A stretch of 45,781 nt of DNA from Comamonadaceae bacterium (GCA_027488115.1 JAIYCG010000015.1:1-45781); one strand, 5' to 3'; counted from the stretch's first letter, positions 15,927 to 27,804 are shown. The notes: generated by a model not told the origin, from the letters alone. Numbers and translations: made by a program.

Positions 15927-17156
15927 TTATTTGGGCATGACCATTCTGTCGCGATTGGCTAAGTCTGGAAAGATTTTGATGGCGGCCAAAGCCACGCCTA
16001 CGGTGGCCAAGCCGCCGAAAACGACCGAGCCTACTGGGCCCCACATGGAGGCCGTGGCACCCGACTCGAATTCACCCAGTTGGTTAGAAGCGCCAATGAA
16101 AATGGAGTTGACTGCTGCTACGCGGCCGCGCATGTCTTCTGGCGTTTCGAGTTGAAGCAAAGTGATGCGCGTGACCACGCTTACATTGTCTGCAGCACCT
16201 GTGACCATGAGGGCTGCAATGGACAGCGCCATGTTGGTTGAAAGACCAAAGACCACATTGGCAATGCCAAACACCGCGACAGCCACCAACATCCAGCGGC
16301 CTACTTTTCGTTCGATGGGCCATTTGGTCAAAACTACTGCCATGAGCAAGGCACCGACAGCAGGAGAAGATCTCAAAATACCCAGACCTTCGGGGCCGGT
16401 GTGCAAAATGTCTTTGGCGAAAATAGGAAGCAAAGCCGTGGCCCCACCTAACAGCACTGCAAACAAGTCAAGGGCAATGGCGCCTAAAAGTACTTTGTGA
16501 TGCCAGACAAAATACGCGCCTGCCAACACGCTCTGGAGATCAGCTGCTGCTCTCGAGGGTTTGTGATCGTAGCGAACAGTGAGTGTGAACAAAAAAGCCA
16601 GCACCAAAAAAAGGGCGCAAACGGCATAGACTGCATTGACATGGGTGGCATACAAAATACCGCCCAATGCAGGACCGCTGATAACCGCAGTTTGGACGCC
16701 CGTCGAGCTCAAGGCTACAGCGCGCTGCAATAAATTGGCAGGGACCAAATGCGGTGTAAGAGCTTGTTGTGTGGGCATCTGAAAGGATCGCACCATGCCC
16801 ATGATGGCGGACACAAAGAGCACCAATTCGCGGGTGACGGCGTCAGCCTGTGTCCCCCAGACCAGCAAACAAGCCACTGCGGCTTGGATCAACATGCAGG
16901 CTGCGTAGATGTGAACCTTGTTGAGCTTGTCCACAATGTGGCCTGCTGGCAAGGTCAAAATTAAAGCGGGTACAAATTGAAACAGGCCCACCAAGCCAAG
17001 GTCCCAGGCGCTGCCCGTAATTTCGTACATGTGCCAAGCCAAAGCCACTGAAAGCATTTGGTTGGCCAAGATACCTGAAACACGGGCGAGCCAAAAACGC
17101 AGAAATGGTTTTTGCCCCAGTAAATCATGGAGCGTCGCTTGAGTTTCAGTTGTCAT
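15927..17156 (-). CDS. MFS transporter, MFS_3/EntS-like
   Basis: A 409-residue inner-membrane protein with about 12 membrane segments. The N-terminal FLRFWLARVSGILANQML and the PAGHIVDKLNKV loop between helices 2 and 3 fit the MFS_3 group (EntS, NreB and related exporters). Substrate cannot be predicted. Its start lies 9 nt after the lpxC stop on the same strand, so it is the last gene of the dcw/lpxC transcript unless it has its own promoter inside lpxC. It is convergent with ruvC. Confidence 0.85.
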   Translation of the reverse strand: MTTETQATLHDLLGQKPFLRFWLARVSGILANQMLSVALAWHMYEITGSAWDLGLVGLFQFVPALILTLPAGHIVDKLNKVHIYAACMLIQAAVACLLVWGTQADAVTRELVLFVSAIMGMVRSFQMPTQQALTPHLVPANLLQRAVALSSTGVQTAVISGPALGGILYATHVNAVYAVCALFLVLAFLFTLTVRYDHKPSRAAADLQSVLAGAYFVWHHKVLLGAIALDLFAVLLGGATALLPIFAKDILHTGPEGLGILRSSPAVGALLMAVVLTKWPIERKVGRWMLVAVAVFGIANVVFGLSTNMALSIAALMVTGAADNVSVVTRITLLQLETPEDMRGRVAAVNSIFIGASNQLGEFESGATASMWGPVGSVVFGGLATVGVALAAIKIFPDLANRDRMVMPK

Positions 17157-17165
17157 TGATGTCGC

Positions 17166-18089
17166 TTACCAAGCGCGGACGGGCAAGGCAAATCCTTCGG
17201 GTGCTTTGTTCACATCTTGAAAGCTCACCAACTCGTAAGCTTCGGGCTGATCAAGCAAAGCTCTGAGCAACAGGTTGTTCATGGCATGGCCTGAACGAAA
17301 AGCGGTGTAACTTGCAATCAGCGGTTTTCCGACCAAGTACAGATCTCCCATGGCATCGAGAATTTTGTGCTTTACAAATTCATCATCGTAGCGCAGACCA
17401 TCGCTGTTCAAGACTTTGTAGTCGTCCATCACGATGGCATTGTCAAGGCCACCGCCCAGCGCCAGTCCATTGGAGCGAAGCATCTCAACGTCTTTGGTAA
17501 AGCCAAATGTGCGTGCACGGGCAATGTCGCGGGCATACAAATCTCGACCCAAGTCAAACACGACTTGCTGGCCTGTTGAATCAACTGCTGGGTGATGGAA
17601 ATCGATTTCGAAACTCAGGCGATACCCTTCATAGGGTTCAAGCTTGGCCCACTTGGTGTTTTCACCTTGACCGTCTTTGACCTCCACCGTTTTGAGAACC
17701 CGGATAAATTGCTTGGCCACATTTTGCAATTCAATGCCGGCACTTTGCAGCAAAAACACAAAAGACGAAGCAGAGCCATCCAAAATGGGAACTTCTTCTG
17801 CGGTGATGTCGATGATCAAATTATCGATGCCCAAGCCTGCACAAGCCGACATCAGGTGCTCCACGGTATGCACTTTAGCTTGGCCACTGGAAATGGTCGA
17901 CGCCAAACGGGTGTCGGTGACGCTCTGGGCTGAGACGTGAATATCGACCGGTTCTGCCAGGTCAACGCGCCTGAAAACAATACCTGTGCCAGGGGGTGCT
18001 GGCCGAAGCGTCAGTTCAACCCGCTGACCGCTGTGCAAACCCACACCCACTGCCTGGGTGAGGGTTTTGATGGTTCTTTGGGCAAGCAT
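17166..18089 (-). CDS. lpxC: UDP-3-O-acyl-N-acetylglucosamine deacetylase
   Basis: A 307-residue zinc amidase catalysing the committed step of lipid A synthesis. Zinc ligand H78 lies in [10 protein letters not shown], the His/Asp pair in [11 protein letters not shown], and the catalytic His in FRSGHAMNN. The N-terminal [18 protein letters not shown] is characteristic. It ends the dcw cluster as in many proteobacteria, with 71 nt after ftsZ. That gap holds the small hairpin GGGT-N6-ACCC but no clear U-run, so read-through from ftsZ is possible. Confidence 0.97.
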   Translation of the reverse strand: MLAQRTIKTLTQAVGVGLHSGQRVELTLRPAPPGTGIVFRRVDLAEPVDIHVSAQSVTDTRLASTISSGQAKVHTVEHLMSACAGLGIDNLIIDITAEEVPILDGSASSFVFLLQSAGIELQNVAKQFIRVLKTVEVKDGQGENTKWAKLEPYEGYRLSFEIDFHHPAVDSTGQQVVFDLGRDLYARDIARARTFGFTKDVEMLRSNGLALGGGLDNAIVMDDYKVLNSDGLRYDDEFVKHKILDAMGDLYLVGKPLIASYTAFRSGHAMNNLLLRALLDQPEAYELVSFQDVNKAPEGFALPVRAW

Positions 18090-18160
18090 GTGCTGATTTT
18101 AAATTCTCAAGCACAAGCTTGCACAAAGAGGGTTTTAAGACCCACTTGTTTCTAAAAAAT

Positions 18161-19384
18161 TCAGTCAGCTTGCTTGCGCAAGAAGGCTGGAATTTCAATG
18201 TCGTCCATACCAGCCGAGGCCATGCCGTCCACTTTGGCAGCAGCTTGTGTGCGGTTGGTTCGCCACACGCTGGGGGTATTCAAGCGGCCATAGTCGCCAC
18301 CCAAGGCAGAGCCTTGACCACCCAATTTGGCTGACAAAGCTTCGCCAGTGTCCACAGAGAATGGCACATTGTCTGTGCCGGTGCGCAGAACTTGCAAAGG
18401 CGGCGCTGTACGGCGTGCACCTTGGCTTGACAAGCCGGTGGCCACCACTGTGACACGAATTTCGTCGCCCAAGTTTTCGTCATAGGCTGTCCCGTAAATG
18501 ACGTGTGCACTTTCAGAAGCATAAGCTCGGATGGTATTCATGGCTTGCTTGGATTCGCTCAATTTGAGGGATCCCTTGGCAGCGCTGATCAAGACCAGCA
18601 CACCTTTAGCGCCCGACAAATCAATGCCTTCGAGCAGAGGACATGCGACAGCTTGCTCGGAGGCAATGCGTGCACGGTCTGGGCCGCTGGCTGAGGCTGT
18701 ACCCATCATCGCTTTGCCTGGCTCGCCCATGACCGTGCGCACGTCTTCAAAGTCGACGTTGACGTGGCCTGGGACATTGATGATTTCTGCAATACCGCCT
18801 ACGGCATTTTTAAGCACATCATTGGCGTGCGCAAACGCTTCGTCTTGGGTCATGTCTTCGCCGCCGGGCAATTCCATGAGCTTTTCGTTCAGTACCACGA
18901 TCAATGAGTCAACGTTGGCTTCAAGTTCAGCCAAACCAGATTCAGCGCTTTGCATGCGGCGGCCACCTTCAAAGTCGAATGGCTTGGTCACAACGCCCAC
19001 TGTGAGAATGCCCATTTCTTTGGCCACGCGAGCAATCACAGGCGCAGCGCCAGTGCCAGTACCGCCACCCATGCCTGCTGTAATGAACAACATGTGTGCG
19101 CCTTCAATGGCTGAACGAATGTCTTCAATGGCTTCCTCAGCGGCTTCACGGCCTTTTTCTGGTTTGCTGCCAGCACCCAAGCCGGTCTGACCCAATTGAA
19201 TGAAGCGATGTGCTGCACTGCGGGCCAGTGCTTGGGCATCGGTGTTGGCGCAAATGAACTCAACGCCTTGAACGTTGCGCTCGATCATGTGCTCGACAGC
19301 GTTGCCGCCGCCACCGCCCACGCCGATCACTTTGATTTGCGTTCCTTGATTGAACTCTTCGACTTGGATCATTTCAATGCTCAT
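18161..19384 (-). CDS. ftsZ: Cell division GTPase FtsZ
   Basis: A 407-residue tubulin-like GTPase that forms the Z-ring at midcell. The GTP-binding GVGGGGGNAVEHM and the tubulin signature GGGTGTGAAPV are intact. The C-terminal variable linker ends in DDIEIPAFLRKQAD, the peptide that binds FtsA and ZipA. The start has GGAG 7 nt upstream (GGAGAGCACC-ATG). It is separated from ftsA by 129 nt, the longest gap in the cluster, which probably carries its own promoter. Confidence 0.99.
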   Translation of the reverse strand: MSIEMIQVEEFNQGTQIKVIGVGGGGGNAVEHMIERNVQGVEFICANTDAQALARSAAHRFIQLGQTGLGAGSKPEKGREAAEEAIEDIRSAIEGAHMLFITAGMGGGTGTGAAPVIARVAKEMGILTVGVVTKPFDFEGGRRMQSAESGLAELEANVDSLIVVLNEKLMELPGGEDMTQDEAFAHANDVLKNAVGGIAEIINVPGHVNVDFEDVRTVMGEPGKAMMGTASASGPDRARIASEQAVACPLLEGIDLSGAKGVLVLISAAKGSLKLSESKQAMNTIRAYASESAHVIYGTAYDENLGDEIRVTVVATGLSSQGARRTAPPLQVLRTGTDNVPFSVDTGEALSAKLGGQGSALGGDYGRLNTPSVWRTNRTQAAAKVDGMASAGMDDIEIPAFLRKQAD

Positions 19385-19513
19385 GGTGCTCTCCTAAAAC
19401 TGTTGCAGTTGCTTAAATATTGATTTTTGAAAATTTTATTTTTTGAGGAAAAAGTGAGATTCAACATCGCTGATGCGGACTCCCCCTTGCCAAGTAAAGT
19501 TTGCGCCAATCCA
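19385..19513 (-). promoter_or_regulatory. ftsA-ftsZ intergenic control region
   Basis: A 129-nt A/T-rich gap within an otherwise tightly packed cluster. On the minus strand it shows TTGAAT and, about 18-20 nt on, AATAAAAT, a loose promoter candidate. The inverted repeat AACTG-TTG-CAGTT (19398-19410) lies between that candidate and the ftsZ ribosome-binding site and could be an operator or a small 5' hairpin. The exact promoter is uncertain. Confidence 0.4.
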
Positions 19514-20743
19514 TCAGAAGTTACCCACGATGAAATCTTTAAAGCGTGTGAAGGCGTTGTTCATGGAACCCTTCTTCTGCGATACTTTGAAACCTCTTAA
19601 ACGCGCCAGACGGGCTTCTTCCATGAGACCCATGACGGTGGCCACGCGTGGCTGGCTCACCATGTCAGACAATGCGCCTGTGTATTTGGGAACGCCTCGG
19701 CGAACGGGCTTTAAGAAAATATCTTCACCCAGCTCCACCATGCCAGGCATCACGGCGCTGCCGCCAGTGAGCACAATGCCAGAAGACAAAACCTCTTCGT
19801 AACCCGACTCGCGAATGACTTGTTGAACGAGAGAGAAAATTTCTTCAACGCGTGGCTCAATCACACCGGCCAAGGCTTGCTTTGACAACATGCGGGGTGC
19901 ACGGTCACCCAGGCCTGGTACTTCAACTTGTGCCTCTGGGTCGGCCAACAGCTGTTTGGCACAACCACTTTCAACCTTGATGTCTTCAGCATCTTTGGTG
20001 GGTGTTCGCAGTGCCATGGCAATGTCGCTGGTGATCAAATCACCTGCGATGGGTATGACAGCGGTATGGCGAATGGCGCCATTGGTGAAGATGGCCACGT
20101 CAGTGGTCCCTGCACCGATGTCCACGCAAGCGACACCCAATTCACGTTCGTCCTCAGTCAAAACTGCCAAGCTGGAAGACAAGGGATTGAGCAGGAGCTG
20201 ATCTACTTCGAGGCCACAACGGCGAACACACTTAATGATGTTTTCTGCGGCACTTTGTGCGCCTGTCACGATGTGTACCTTGGCTTCAAGGCGCATGCCG
20301 CTCATGCCAATCGGCTCTTTCACATCTTGACCGTCGATCACAAACTCTTGAGGCGCGACCAACAACAAACGTTGATCGGTGGAGATGTTGATTGCACGAG
20401 CTGTTTCAACCACACGCGCCACGTCGGCGGGCGTCACCTCTTTGTCCTTGACCGCCACCATACCGCTTGAATTGAGACCGCGAATGTGACTGCCCGAAAT
20501 GCCTGTATTGACGCGTGTGATTTTGCAATCGGCCATCAACTCGGCTTCTTTCAAAGCTTGCTGAATACTTTGAACTGTAGCGTCGATGTTGACCACCACA
20601 CCTCGTTTCAAGCCATTGCCAGGTGCAACGCCCATACCGGCCAGCTTCAATTCGCCACCTGGCATGACCTCGGCCACGACGACCATGACCTTGGAAGTTC
20701 CAATGTCGAGACCGACCACCAAATCTTTGTATTCTTTTGCCAT
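19514..20743 (-). CDS. ftsA: Cell division protein FtsA
   Basis: A 409-residue actin-like ATPase that tethers FtsZ to the membrane and recruits later divisome proteins. The phosphate-1 loop VGLDIGTSKV, VDIGAGTTDVAIF and VLTGGSAVMPGM are all present. The last residues (AFTRFKDFIVGNF) form the expected amphipathic membrane-targeting helix. It starts 38 nt after ftsQ and precedes ftsZ. Confidence 0.98.
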   Translation of the reverse strand: MAKEYKDLVVGLDIGTSKVMVVVAEVMPGGELKLAGMGVAPGNGLKRGVVVNIDATVQSIQQALKEAELMADCKITRVNTGISGSHIRGLNSSGMVAVKDKEVTPADVARVVETARAINISTDQRLLLVAPQEFVIDGQDVKEPIGMSGMRLEAKVHIVTGAQSAAENIIKCVRRCGLEVDQLLLNPLSSSLAVLTEDERELGVACVDIGAGTTDVAIFTNGAIRHTAVIPIAGDLITSDIAMALRTPTKDAEDIKVESGCAKQLLADPEAQVEVPGLGDRAPRMLSKQALAGVIEPRVEEIFSLVQQVIRESGYEEVLSSGIVLTGGSAVMPGMVELGEDIFLKPVRRGVPKYTGALSDMVSQPRVATVMGLMEEARLARLRGFKVSQKKGSMNNAFTRFKDFIVGNF

Positions 20744-20781
20744 ATGTCCAACCGTTCTGATCTAAATCTTCAATCTGCCAA

Positions 20782-21570
20782 TTAAGGTTTTTTCAAACCA
20801 TCTGAAGCCAAAGTTGTGACGCCCCTCAACCTCAGCGCGTAAGCACTTTCGTAACGCAAATCTGCCGACAACAAAGAGTTTGCTGTACGACCGTATCGAG
20901 AAGTCACTTGCGTCAATGTTTTGAAAAACAATTGCAGCCTGTCACCAATTTCCTGCTGCGTCCCATGCCCCAGCTCCAAATTTGCACCTGATTCCAGCTG
21001 GGCTGTCCAACTGCCCCGCTGACTGAGTTCTAACTTGTCCAAAGACATGTCCATCTTTTCCATCCGGGGCTTGAGAAATTTGTACATCTCTAAAACAATC
21101 TTGGCCTGCGATTCAGGCCCCTTCAATGTGGGCAGCGCATCACTGTCAACTTCATCTGCATTGACTTCAAAAACGGTACCTTCTGGGCTTAGAAATTTGC
21201 CATCGCCTTCACCACCCCATTGCGCCACAGGTTGAAATTCATCAAGGGTGACCGACAAGCGATTTGGAAATTCACGCCTAACCAGCGCAGAGCGAATCCA
21301 GGGAATTTGCTCGAAAGCCTGGCGTGCTTGCATCAAATTCAAGGTGAAAAAATTGCCCGTGAGTTGGGGCACCACATTGGCACGCAGCGTGACAGGATTG
21401 CTGTGTGTCACATTGCCTAGCACTGTGATGCTTTGAATTGAAAAAACTGGGTGCCGAAGCAGCCAACCAAAACCACTGACCACACACATGATCAAAGCCA
21501 TTGCCAACATGGCGACGGTGGTCCATTGCATGAGTCGTACATCCATGGGCAAATCGACAGGCTTTTTCAT
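20782..21570 (-). CDS. ftsQ: Cell division protein FtsQ
   Basis: A 262-residue bitopic inner-membrane protein linking early and late divisome proteins. It has a short cytoplasmic tail, one membrane segment ([20 protein letters not shown]), then a POTRA domain starting near [12 protein letters not shown] and the FtsQ beta domain. I start at the ATG at 21570 ([12 protein letters not shown]), whose ATGA overlaps the ddl stop; the frame is open 20 codons further up only inside ddl. Confidence 0.95.
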   Translation of the reverse strand: MKKPVDLPMDVRLMQWTTVAMLAMALIMCVVSGFGWLLRHPVFSIQSITVLGNVTHSNPVTLRANVVPQLTGNFFTLNLMQARQAFEQIPWIRSALVRREFPNRLSVTLDEFQPVAQWGGEGDGKFLSPEGTVFEVNADEVDSDALPTLKGPESQAKIVLEMYKFLKPRMEKMDMSLDKLELSQRGSWTAQLESGANLELGHGTQQEIGDRLQLFFKTLTQVTSRYGRTANSLLSADLRYESAYALRLRGVTTLASDGLKKP

Positions 21571-22544
21571 GTGCCTTTCCTTCCAAAGTTCGAATGCGAC
21601 AAGCTGGCTGAGGCCAACAGCAGTACGCACAGTTCTTCGTAAGACATGCCGGCGGCTTTGGCCGACATGGGCACCAAGGAATGACTGGTCATGCCTGGCG
21701 ATGTGTTGATTTCCAAAAGATAGGGTTGACGAGTTTGCGCATCGATCATGGCGTCAACACGGCCCCAGCCTTGACACCCCAACACCTGATAAGCCTTGAG
21801 CGCATGCGCTTGAATGGCTTTTTCCTCTGACTCAGGCAGTCCCGAAGGGACCAGGTACTGAGTATCCTCAGTGAAGTATTTGTTTTGGTAGTCGTAGTTA
21901 CCAGCAGGTGCAACGATGCGAATGACCGGCAAGGCTTTGGCATCATCGCCCTCGCCCAAAATAGGACAGGTCACTTCATCGCCCGATATGAATTGCTCAC
22001 ACAAAATATCGGCATCGCATTGGGCGGCATCTTCAAGTGCTTGGAGCAGCTCGCTGGCCTTGCAGACTTTGGTGACACCGATAGAAGACCCCTCTCTTGC
22101 CGGCTTCACAATGAGAGGCAAGCCCAAGCTTTGAATCACTTGTGCTTGTGCATCAGGGCCAAACTTATTTGGCTTGAGCAACACATAGCGCGGCGTGGGC
22201 ACACTCTCTGATAACCAAACACGCTTGGTCATGGTTTTATCAATGGCGATGCCAGAGGCCATCACGCCCGACCCGGTGTAAGGAATGCCAAGCAACTCGA
22301 GTGCACCTTGCACGGTGCCGTCCTCGCCATACCGCCCATGGAGCGCAATGAAGCAACGTTGAAAACCTTCTTGTTGAAGGTCTGACAAATTGCGCTCTGC
22401 GGGATCGAAAGCGTGTGCATCAATGCCTTGCGATTGGAGGGCAGCCAGCACACCTCGGCCTGACATCAATGAAATTTCTCGCTCTGCAGAATGACCGCCC
22501 ATGAGGACAGCCACTTTGCCAAAATTCTGAGGAAAAGTGCTCAC
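21567..22544 (-). CDS. ddl: D-alanine--D-alanine ligase
   Basis: A 325-residue ATP-grasp enzyme making the D-Ala-D-Ala dipeptide for MurF. The N-terminal [17 protein letters not shown], the [11 protein letters not shown] nucleotide loop and the C-terminal [17 protein letters not shown] are typical of DdlB. I start at the GTG at 22544, since GTGA overlaps the murC stop by 4 nt, a pattern repeated along the cluster. The frame is open further up only inside murC. It overlaps ftsQ by 4 nt. Confidence 0.96.
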   Translation of the reverse strand: MSTFPQNFGKVAVLMGGHSAEREISLMSGRGVLAALQSQGIDAHAFDPAERNLSDLQQEGFQRCFIALHGRYGEDGTVQGALELLGIPYTGSGVMASGIAIDKTMTKRVWLSESVPTPRYVLLKPNKFGPDAQAQVIQSLGLPLIVKPAREGSSIGVTKVCKASELLQALEDAAQCDADILCEQFISGDEVTCPILGEGDDAKALPVIRIVAPAGNYDYQNKYFTEDTQYLVPSGLPESEEKAIQAHALKAYQVLGCQGWGRVDAMIDAQTRQPYLLEINTSPGMTSHSLVPMSAKAAGMSYEELCVLLLASASLSHSNFGRKGT

Positions 22545-23950
22545 GCAGCACCTCCCATTTTTTGAACTTGGGCAGGCACTGCCCCAATAGAGCCGGCACC
22601 CATGCAAATGACAATGTCACCGTCTTTTGCGTTCTCAAAAATCGCCTGTGCCATGGCCTCGATTTTATCTATAAAAACGGGTTCAATTTTACCCGCCACA
22701 CGCAGCGCACGAGATAAAGATCGGCCATCCGCCGCAACGATAGACGCCTCACCCGCGGCATAAACTTCAGTCAATAAAACAGTGTCTGCACCTTGGCTGA
22801 TCACGCTGACAAAATCTTCAAAACAATCGCGTGTTCGGGTGTAGCGGTGCGGCTGAAAGGCCAACACCAAGCGGCGGCCCGGAAAAGCCCCACGGGCAGC
22901 GGCCAAGGTGGCTGCCATCTCAACAGGATGGTGGCCATAATCATCAATCAAAGTGAAGCTACCCGCTTGATTTAAAAGCTTCACTTCACCATAACGCTGG
23001 AAGCGCCGGCCAACACCCTTGAAGTTGGCCAAGGCGCGTTGAACCGCTGCATCTTCAACCCCTAGCTCTACGGCCACAGAAATGGCGGCCAATGCATTCA
23101 AAACATTGTGCAGACCTGGCAGATTCAGAACAATGGGAAGGTCTGGCAAGACCACCCCATTGCGGCGCTGAACGGTGAATTGCATTTGCCCATGATCTGC
23201 CCGAACATTCATGGCTCTTATTTGTGCCCCCTCTTTAAGTCCATAGGTGGTCACGGGGCGAGCCAATTGATCAACAATGCTTTGAACGCCAGGATCGTCT
23301 GAACACACGATGGCTGTGCCATAAAAAGGCATGCGGTGCAGAAACTCTACAAAAGCCGACTTCAGCTTTTCGAAATCATGGCCATAGGTTTCCATGTGAT
23401 CGGCATCGATGTTGGTCACCACCGACATCACAGGCAACAAATTCAAGAAAGATGCATCCGATTCATCGGCTTCCACCACGATGTAGTCGCCCGTGCCCAA
23501 TTTGGCATTGGTACCGGCACTGTTCAGTCGCCCGCCAATGACAAAGGTTGGATCGAGGCCCGCTTCGGCCAACACGCTGGCGACCAAGCTGGTGGTCGTG
23601 GTTTTGCCGTGGGTGCCCGCAATGGCAATGCCCTGCTTCATGCGCATTAACTCAGCCAACATGACTGCGCGCGGCACGACAGGAATATGACGGGACTTGG
23701 CAACCAACACTTCTGGGTTGTCTGCCTTCACCGCGGTTGAAGTAACGACCGCATCGGCACTCTGGACATTTTCTGCACTGTGACCCACATGGGTTTGAAT
23801 ACCCAAAGCCGCCAAACGACGCAGGGTGCTGCTGTCTGACAAGTCAGAGCCTGAAATGGTATAACCCAAATTCAAGAGCACTTCGGCAATGCCGCTCATG
23901 CCGGCGCCACCAACGCCAATGAAATGAATGTGACGAATGGCGTGTTTCAT
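22541..23950 (-). CDS. murC: UDP-N-acetylmuramate--L-alanine ligase
   Basis: This 469-residue enzyme adds L-Ala to UDP-MurNAc, the first amino acid of the stem peptide. It shows [15 protein letters not shown] at the N-terminus, the ATP loop [10 protein letters not shown], the [11 protein letters not shown] and [11 protein letters not shown] segments, and the C-terminal domain with [12 protein letters not shown]. It overlaps murG (4 nt, ATGA) and ddl (4 nt, GTGA). Confidence 0.98.
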   Translation of the reverse strand: MKHAIRHIHFIGVGGAGMSGIAEVLLNLGYTISGSDLSDSSTLRRLAALGIQTHVGHSAENVQSADAVVTSTAVKADNPEVLVAKSRHIPVVPRAVMLAELMRMKQGIAIAGTHGKTTTTSLVASVLAEAGLDPTFVIGGRLNSAGTNAKLGTGDYIVVEADESDASFLNLLPVMSVVTNIDADHMETYGHDFEKLKSAFVEFLHRMPFYGTAIVCSDDPGVQSIVDQLARPVTTYGLKEGAQIRAMNVRADHGQMQFTVQRRNGVVLPDLPIVLNLPGLHNVLNALAAISVAVELGVEDAAVQRALANFKGVGRRFQRYGEVKLLNQAGSFTLIDDYGHHPVEMAATLAAARGAFPGRRLVLAFQPHRYTRTRDCFEDFVSVISQGADTVLLTEVYAAGEASIVAADGRSLSRALRVAGKIEPVFIDKIEAMAQAIFENAKDGDIVICMGAGSIGAVPAQVQKMGGAA

Positions 23951-25008
23951 GCAGCCAATGCCTCACATGCAGCCACCACATCACGGGTCGCTTCCGTCTT
24001 TTTGAGGGCCCATGCCTTTTCTGCACATGCCAGTAATTCTTCTCGAGTGATGCGGCTGAGGCGATCAGCCAATGCTTGTGCAGTCAGCTGCGCTTGAGGC
24101 ATCAGCCAACCAGCGCCTTGACTGACCAAGAAATTGGCATTGGTGGTTTGATGATCATCCACAGCAAAGGGAAAAGGCACGTAAATGGCGGCTGCACCAA
24201 TGGCCGCAATTTCAGTCACAGTGCTGGCGCCAGCTCGGCAAATAATCAGGTCGGCATCTGCAAAAGCTTGTGCCGTATCTTCAATGAAAGGTGTGAGCTC
24301 GGCTTGCACACCTGCAGTGGCGTAATGAGATTTGAGCGCGTCAATTTGCTTGGCACCGCTCTGATGGACTACCAGGGGACGCTTGTCAGCCGGCAACAAA
24401 GCCAAGGCCTTCGGAACCACTTCATTCAAAGCTTGCGCGCCTAAACTGCCGCCCACGACCCACAACTTCAAAGGCCCGGTGCGACCGGCAAAACGTTTTG
24501 CTGGGGCAGGCTTGTTCAAAAAGTCTTGACGCAAAGGATTGCCGACCCAAATGGCATTTTTCAAGACATTGGGGAATGCGCTGTAAATGCGGTCTGCCAC
24601 GCCTGCCAAAACTTTGTTGGCCATGCCAGCCACCGAGTTTTGCTCGTGCAACACCAAAGGTTTGCCCAACAGAACTGACATCATGCCGCCAGGAAATGTG
24701 ATGTAGCCACCCAAGCCCACCACCACATCGGGCTTGACGCGTCGAACCACTTGAATGCTTTGCCAGAACGCTTTGAGCAAACGCAGCGGCAAGAAAACCA
24801 AACTGGTCACGCCTTTGCCGCGAACGCCACCAAACTCCACGGGTTCAAAGGGGAAGCCACGTTGCGGTACCCACTGACTTTCCATGTTGCCCGGTACGCC
24901 AAGCCAATGCACGCGCCATCCTGCATCTCGCAAAGATTCGGCCACAGCCAAACCGGGGAAAATATGCCCACCGGTACCGCCCGCCATGATCAGTGCGCAG
25001 CGACTCAT
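23947..25008 (-). CDS. murG: UDP-GlcNAc:lipid I N-acetylglucosamine transferase
   Basis: A 353-residue membrane-associated GT28 enzyme that converts lipid I to lipid II on the inner face of the membrane. G-loop 1 is [15 protein letters not shown], loop 2 is [10 protein letters not shown], and the acceptor/donor motif includes [23 protein letters not shown]. Its start overlaps the ftsW stop and its stop overlaps the murC start, each by 4 nt. Confidence 0.98.
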   Translation of the reverse strand: MSRCALIMAGGTGGHIFPGLAVAESLRDAGWRVHWLGVPGNMESQWVPQRGFPFEPVEFGGVRGKGVTSLVFLPLRLLKAFWQSIQVVRRVKPDVVVGLGGYITFPGGMMSVLLGKPLVLHEQNSVAGMANKVLAGVADRIYSAFPNVLKNAIWVGNPLRQDFLNKPAPAKRFAGRTGPLKLWVVGGSLGAQALNEVVPKALALLPADKRPLVVHQSGAKQIDALKSHYATAGVQAELTPFIEDTAQAFADADLIICRAGASTVTEIAAIGAAAIYVPFPFAVDDHQTTNANFLVSQGAGWLMPQAQLTAQALADRLSRITREELLACAEKAWALKKTEATRDVVAACEALAA

Positions 25009-26291
25009 GTTCGGCCCCCTCGCATCATTTGTTTGTTCTCGGCATCAATTCGAAGCACGATGGCAATGGCCACCAAGTTCATCAAAATAGCCGACCCGCC
25101 ATAACTCATGAGCGGCAAGGTCAAACCTTTGGTGGGCAATGCGCCCAAGTTAACACCCATGTTGATGAAGGACTGAAATCCAATCCAAATGCCCACACCC
25201 TGAGCCACCAAACCTGCAAAGGTTCGATCAAGGGCCAAGGCTTGACGACCAATCACCATAATGCGCCGGCTCAGCCACAAGAACATGCCAATCACGGCAA
25301 CCACACCGACCAGGCCAAACTCTTCGCCAATGACCGCCAACAAGAAATCGGTGTGCGCTTCTGGCAACCAATGCAGTTTCTCAACACTACCGCCTAAACC
25401 CACCCCAAAAATTTCACCACGGCCAATGGCAATCAGAGAGTGCGACAACTGGTAGCCTTTGCCCAAAGTGTGGGTGGGATCCCAAGGATCGAGGTAAGCA
25501 AAAATGCGTTCACGGCGCCATGGTGAAGCCGCAATGATCATGGCAAAGGCAAACACCAAGATGGCCAAAATGAGGAAGAACATGCGGGCATTGACACCGC
25601 CCAAAAACAAAATACCCATGGCAATGATGGCAATCACCAAAAAGGCCCCCATGTCAGGCTCGGCCAACAAGAAGATACCCGCTAGACCCACTGCAGCGCC
25701 CATCGGCAGCACAGCACGAAAGAAGCGTTCTTTCACTTCCATCTTGCGCACCATGTAGTCGGATGCATAAATGATGACGGCCAACTTGGCAAACTCTGAG
25801 GGTTGAAAGTTCATCACACCCAAAGAAATCCAACGACGTGCACCGTTGACGCCCTTGCCAATAAAGGGAACAAGCACTGCTGCCAAAAGCACCAAAGAGA
25901 AGATGAACAAGGGCCTTGCGTTTTTCTCCCAAGTTTCCAAGGGCACCTGGAATGCAAGAAGGGCAACGCCAAATCCAATGGCAATCGAAATGACGTGACG
26001 CACCAAGAAATGCGTCTGAGAATATTTGGAAAATTTTGGGTTGTCAGGCATGGCAATGCTGGCCGAATACACCATCACCATGCCCCACATCAAAAGCGCC
26101 ACCACCACCCACACCATGGCCTGATCGATGTTTTGTATCTTGCCTTGGGTTGATGCGTTTTTGGCATAGTCGTAGCTGCCCAAATTCACAGGGAGAACGC
26201 CTTCTGCGGCACCTTGGAGACGACCAGCGCCACCCATGCGACCGAAGACGCCGCCACCCCAAGCCATCATGCGAGACCACATTTCAGTCAT
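25005..26291 (-). CDS. ftsW: Septal SEDS glycosyltransferase FtsW
   Basis: A 428-residue inner-membrane protein with about ten membrane segments that polymerises septal peptidoglycan with FtsI. SEDS motifs include [40 protein letters not shown] and [12 protein letters not shown]. An N-terminal tail of about 55 residues precedes the first helix; it is Met/Gly-rich at first and has no known function. The start at 26291 overlaps the murD stop by 4 nt, which supports keeping the tail. Confidence 0.96.
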   Translation of the reverse strand: MTEMWSRMMAWGGGVFGRMGGAGRLQGAAEGVLPVNLGSYDYAKNASTQGKIQNIDQAMVWVVVALLMWGMVMVYSASIAMPDNPKFSKYSQTHFLVRHVISIAIGFGVALLAFQVPLETWEKNARPLFIFSLVLLAAVLVPFIGKGVNGARRWISLGVMNFQPSEFAKLAVIIYASDYMVRKMEVKERFFRAVLPMGAAVGLAGIFLLAEPDMGAFLVIAIIAMGILFLGGVNARMFFLILAILVFAFAMIIAASPWRRERIFAYLDPWDPTHTLGKGYQLSHSLIAIGRGEIFGVGLGGSVEKLHWLPEAHTDFLLAVIGEEFGLVGVVAVIGMFLWLSRRIMVIGRQALALDRTFAGLVAQGVGIWIGFQSFINMGVNLGALPTKGLTLPLMSYGGSAILMNLVAIAIVLRIDAENKQMMRGGRT

Positions 26292-27802
26292 CGTGCAAGC
26301 TCCAAAGCTTGACCCGCTGCGTCTGCAATGTCAGCCACTGCTTGGCAGAAAACTTGAGCTCGGTGCGAGTAGTCACGGAACATGTCAAAGCTGGCACATG
26401 CTGGCGACAACAAAACGGCATCGCCCGCTTGGGCAATCTCTTTGGCAGCATTCACCGCTTCGGGCAAGGAGCTGGCATCGATCAAAGTGACACCGCACAT
26501 TTCAATGGCTTCACGAATGAGACGGGCATCACGACCCATCAAAACCACAGCGCGCGCGAACCGAGACACCGGTTCGACCAAAGGTGAAAAGTCTTGGTCC
26601 TTGCCTTCACCCCCCAAGATCACCACGACTCGGCGTTCAGCACCTAAGCCTACCAAGGCAGCGACAGTTGCACCTACATTGGTTCCCTTGCTGTCATCAA
26701 AGTATTCAACGTCATTCACAATGGCTACGGGCTCTACGCGATGCGGCTCCCCAGCGTATTCGCGCAATCCAAACAACATCGACGCCAGGCTGGCACCGGT
26801 GCTGCTGGCCAAGGCCAACGCGGCCAAGGCGTTCACAGCATTGTGTCGGCCGCGAATTCGCAGCGCATCAGCGGGCATCAGTCGCTGAATGTGTATTTCT
26901 TCTACTTCACCTTTGCGCAAACGACGAGTTTCATCTGACTCTAGGGCCCGTACCAACCAAGTCATGCCATTGACGGTTTCCAAACCAAAGTCACCTGGCC
27001 GCTGTGGCATGTCAGCGCCATAAGTCACATAGACACGTTGAACGGGTTTTTGCAATTTGGCACGCACAGGTTCTGGCAACATGGCCATCACACGCGCGTC
27101 ATCGCGGTTCAAAATCATGAGGCTGTGAACACCAAATATTTTTTCTTTGGCGGCTGCGTAAGCATGCATGCTTCCATGCCAATCCAAATGGTCTTGGGTG
27201 ATGTTCAAAACTGTTGCGGCACTGGGCTCAAAGGGCCCAGCGCTGTCGAGTTGAAAACTAGACAACTCCAAAACCCACACTTCTGGCAGCTCTGTCAACA
27301 TTGACTCGCGCAAGGTATCGAGCAAAGTGGGGCCAATGTTGCCGGCCACCCTCACGGTTTTTCCAGCACGTTCGAGCAAGCGACCCGTGAGTGCCGTCAC
27401 TGTCGTTTTGCCGTTGGTCCCTGTGATGGCCAAAACCTGCGGCGCATAGTCGCGTGTGGCTTTTAAATGGTCCAAGGCCTGAGCAAACAAACTTAATTCA
27501 CCACCAACCCAAAGACCCATGCCTTTCGCAGCATCAAAGACAGGGGCAATTTCTGTTGGCGTCAGACCGGGGCTGGCAAAGACTGCACGGATGTCAGTCC
27601 CTTCAACCCAGCTGGCAGAAAAAGAACCCGATTTAAACCTCACCTCGGAAAATTCGCTTTGAAGAACAGTCAAATTAGCAGGCGCTTCGCGAGTGTCTGC
27701 CACAGTCACAAGCGCGCCCCTTTCAGCACACCAACGCGCCATGGCCAAGCCAGAGCTTCCAAGCCCCAGAATTAAGATGTGTTGGCCTTGAAGGTATTTC
27801 AT
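26288..27802 (-). CDS. murD: UDP-N-acetylmuramoyl-L-alanine--D-glutamate ligase
   Basis: A 504-residue cytoplasmic ligase that adds D-Glu. It shows [17 protein letters not shown] at the N-terminus, the ATP loop [11 protein letters not shown], and [19 protein letters not shown] typical of MurD. It is longer than E. coli MurD (438 residues), with inserts such as the stretch before [15 protein letters not shown] start at the ATG at 27802 (MKYLQGQ), 2 nt after the mraY stop; the open frame upstream lies inside mraY. Confidence 0.96.
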   Translation of the reverse strand: MKYLQGQHILILGLGSSGLAMARWCAERGALVTVADTREAPANLTVLQSEFSEVRFKSGSFSASWVEGTDIRAVFASPGLTPTEIAPVFDAAKGMGLWVGGELSLFAQALDHLKATRDYAPQVLAITGTNGKTTVTALTGRLLERAGKTVRVAGNIGPTLLDTLRESMLTELPEVWVLELSSFQLDSAGPFEPSAATVLNITQDHLDWHGSMHAYAAAKEKIFGVHSLMILNRDDARVMAMLPEPVRAKLQKPVQRVYVTYGADMPQRPGDFGLETVNGMTWLVRALESDETRRLRKGEVEEIHIQRLMPADALRIRGRHNAVNALAALALASSTGASLASMLFGLREYAGEPHRVEPVAIVNDVEYFDDSKGTNVGATVAALVGLGAERRVVVILGGEGKDQDFSPLVEPVSRFARAVVLMGRDARLIREAIEMCGVTLIDASSLPEAVNAAKEIAQAGDAVLLSPACASFDMFRDYSHRAQVFCQAVADIADAAGQALELAR

Positions 27803-27804
27803 GC

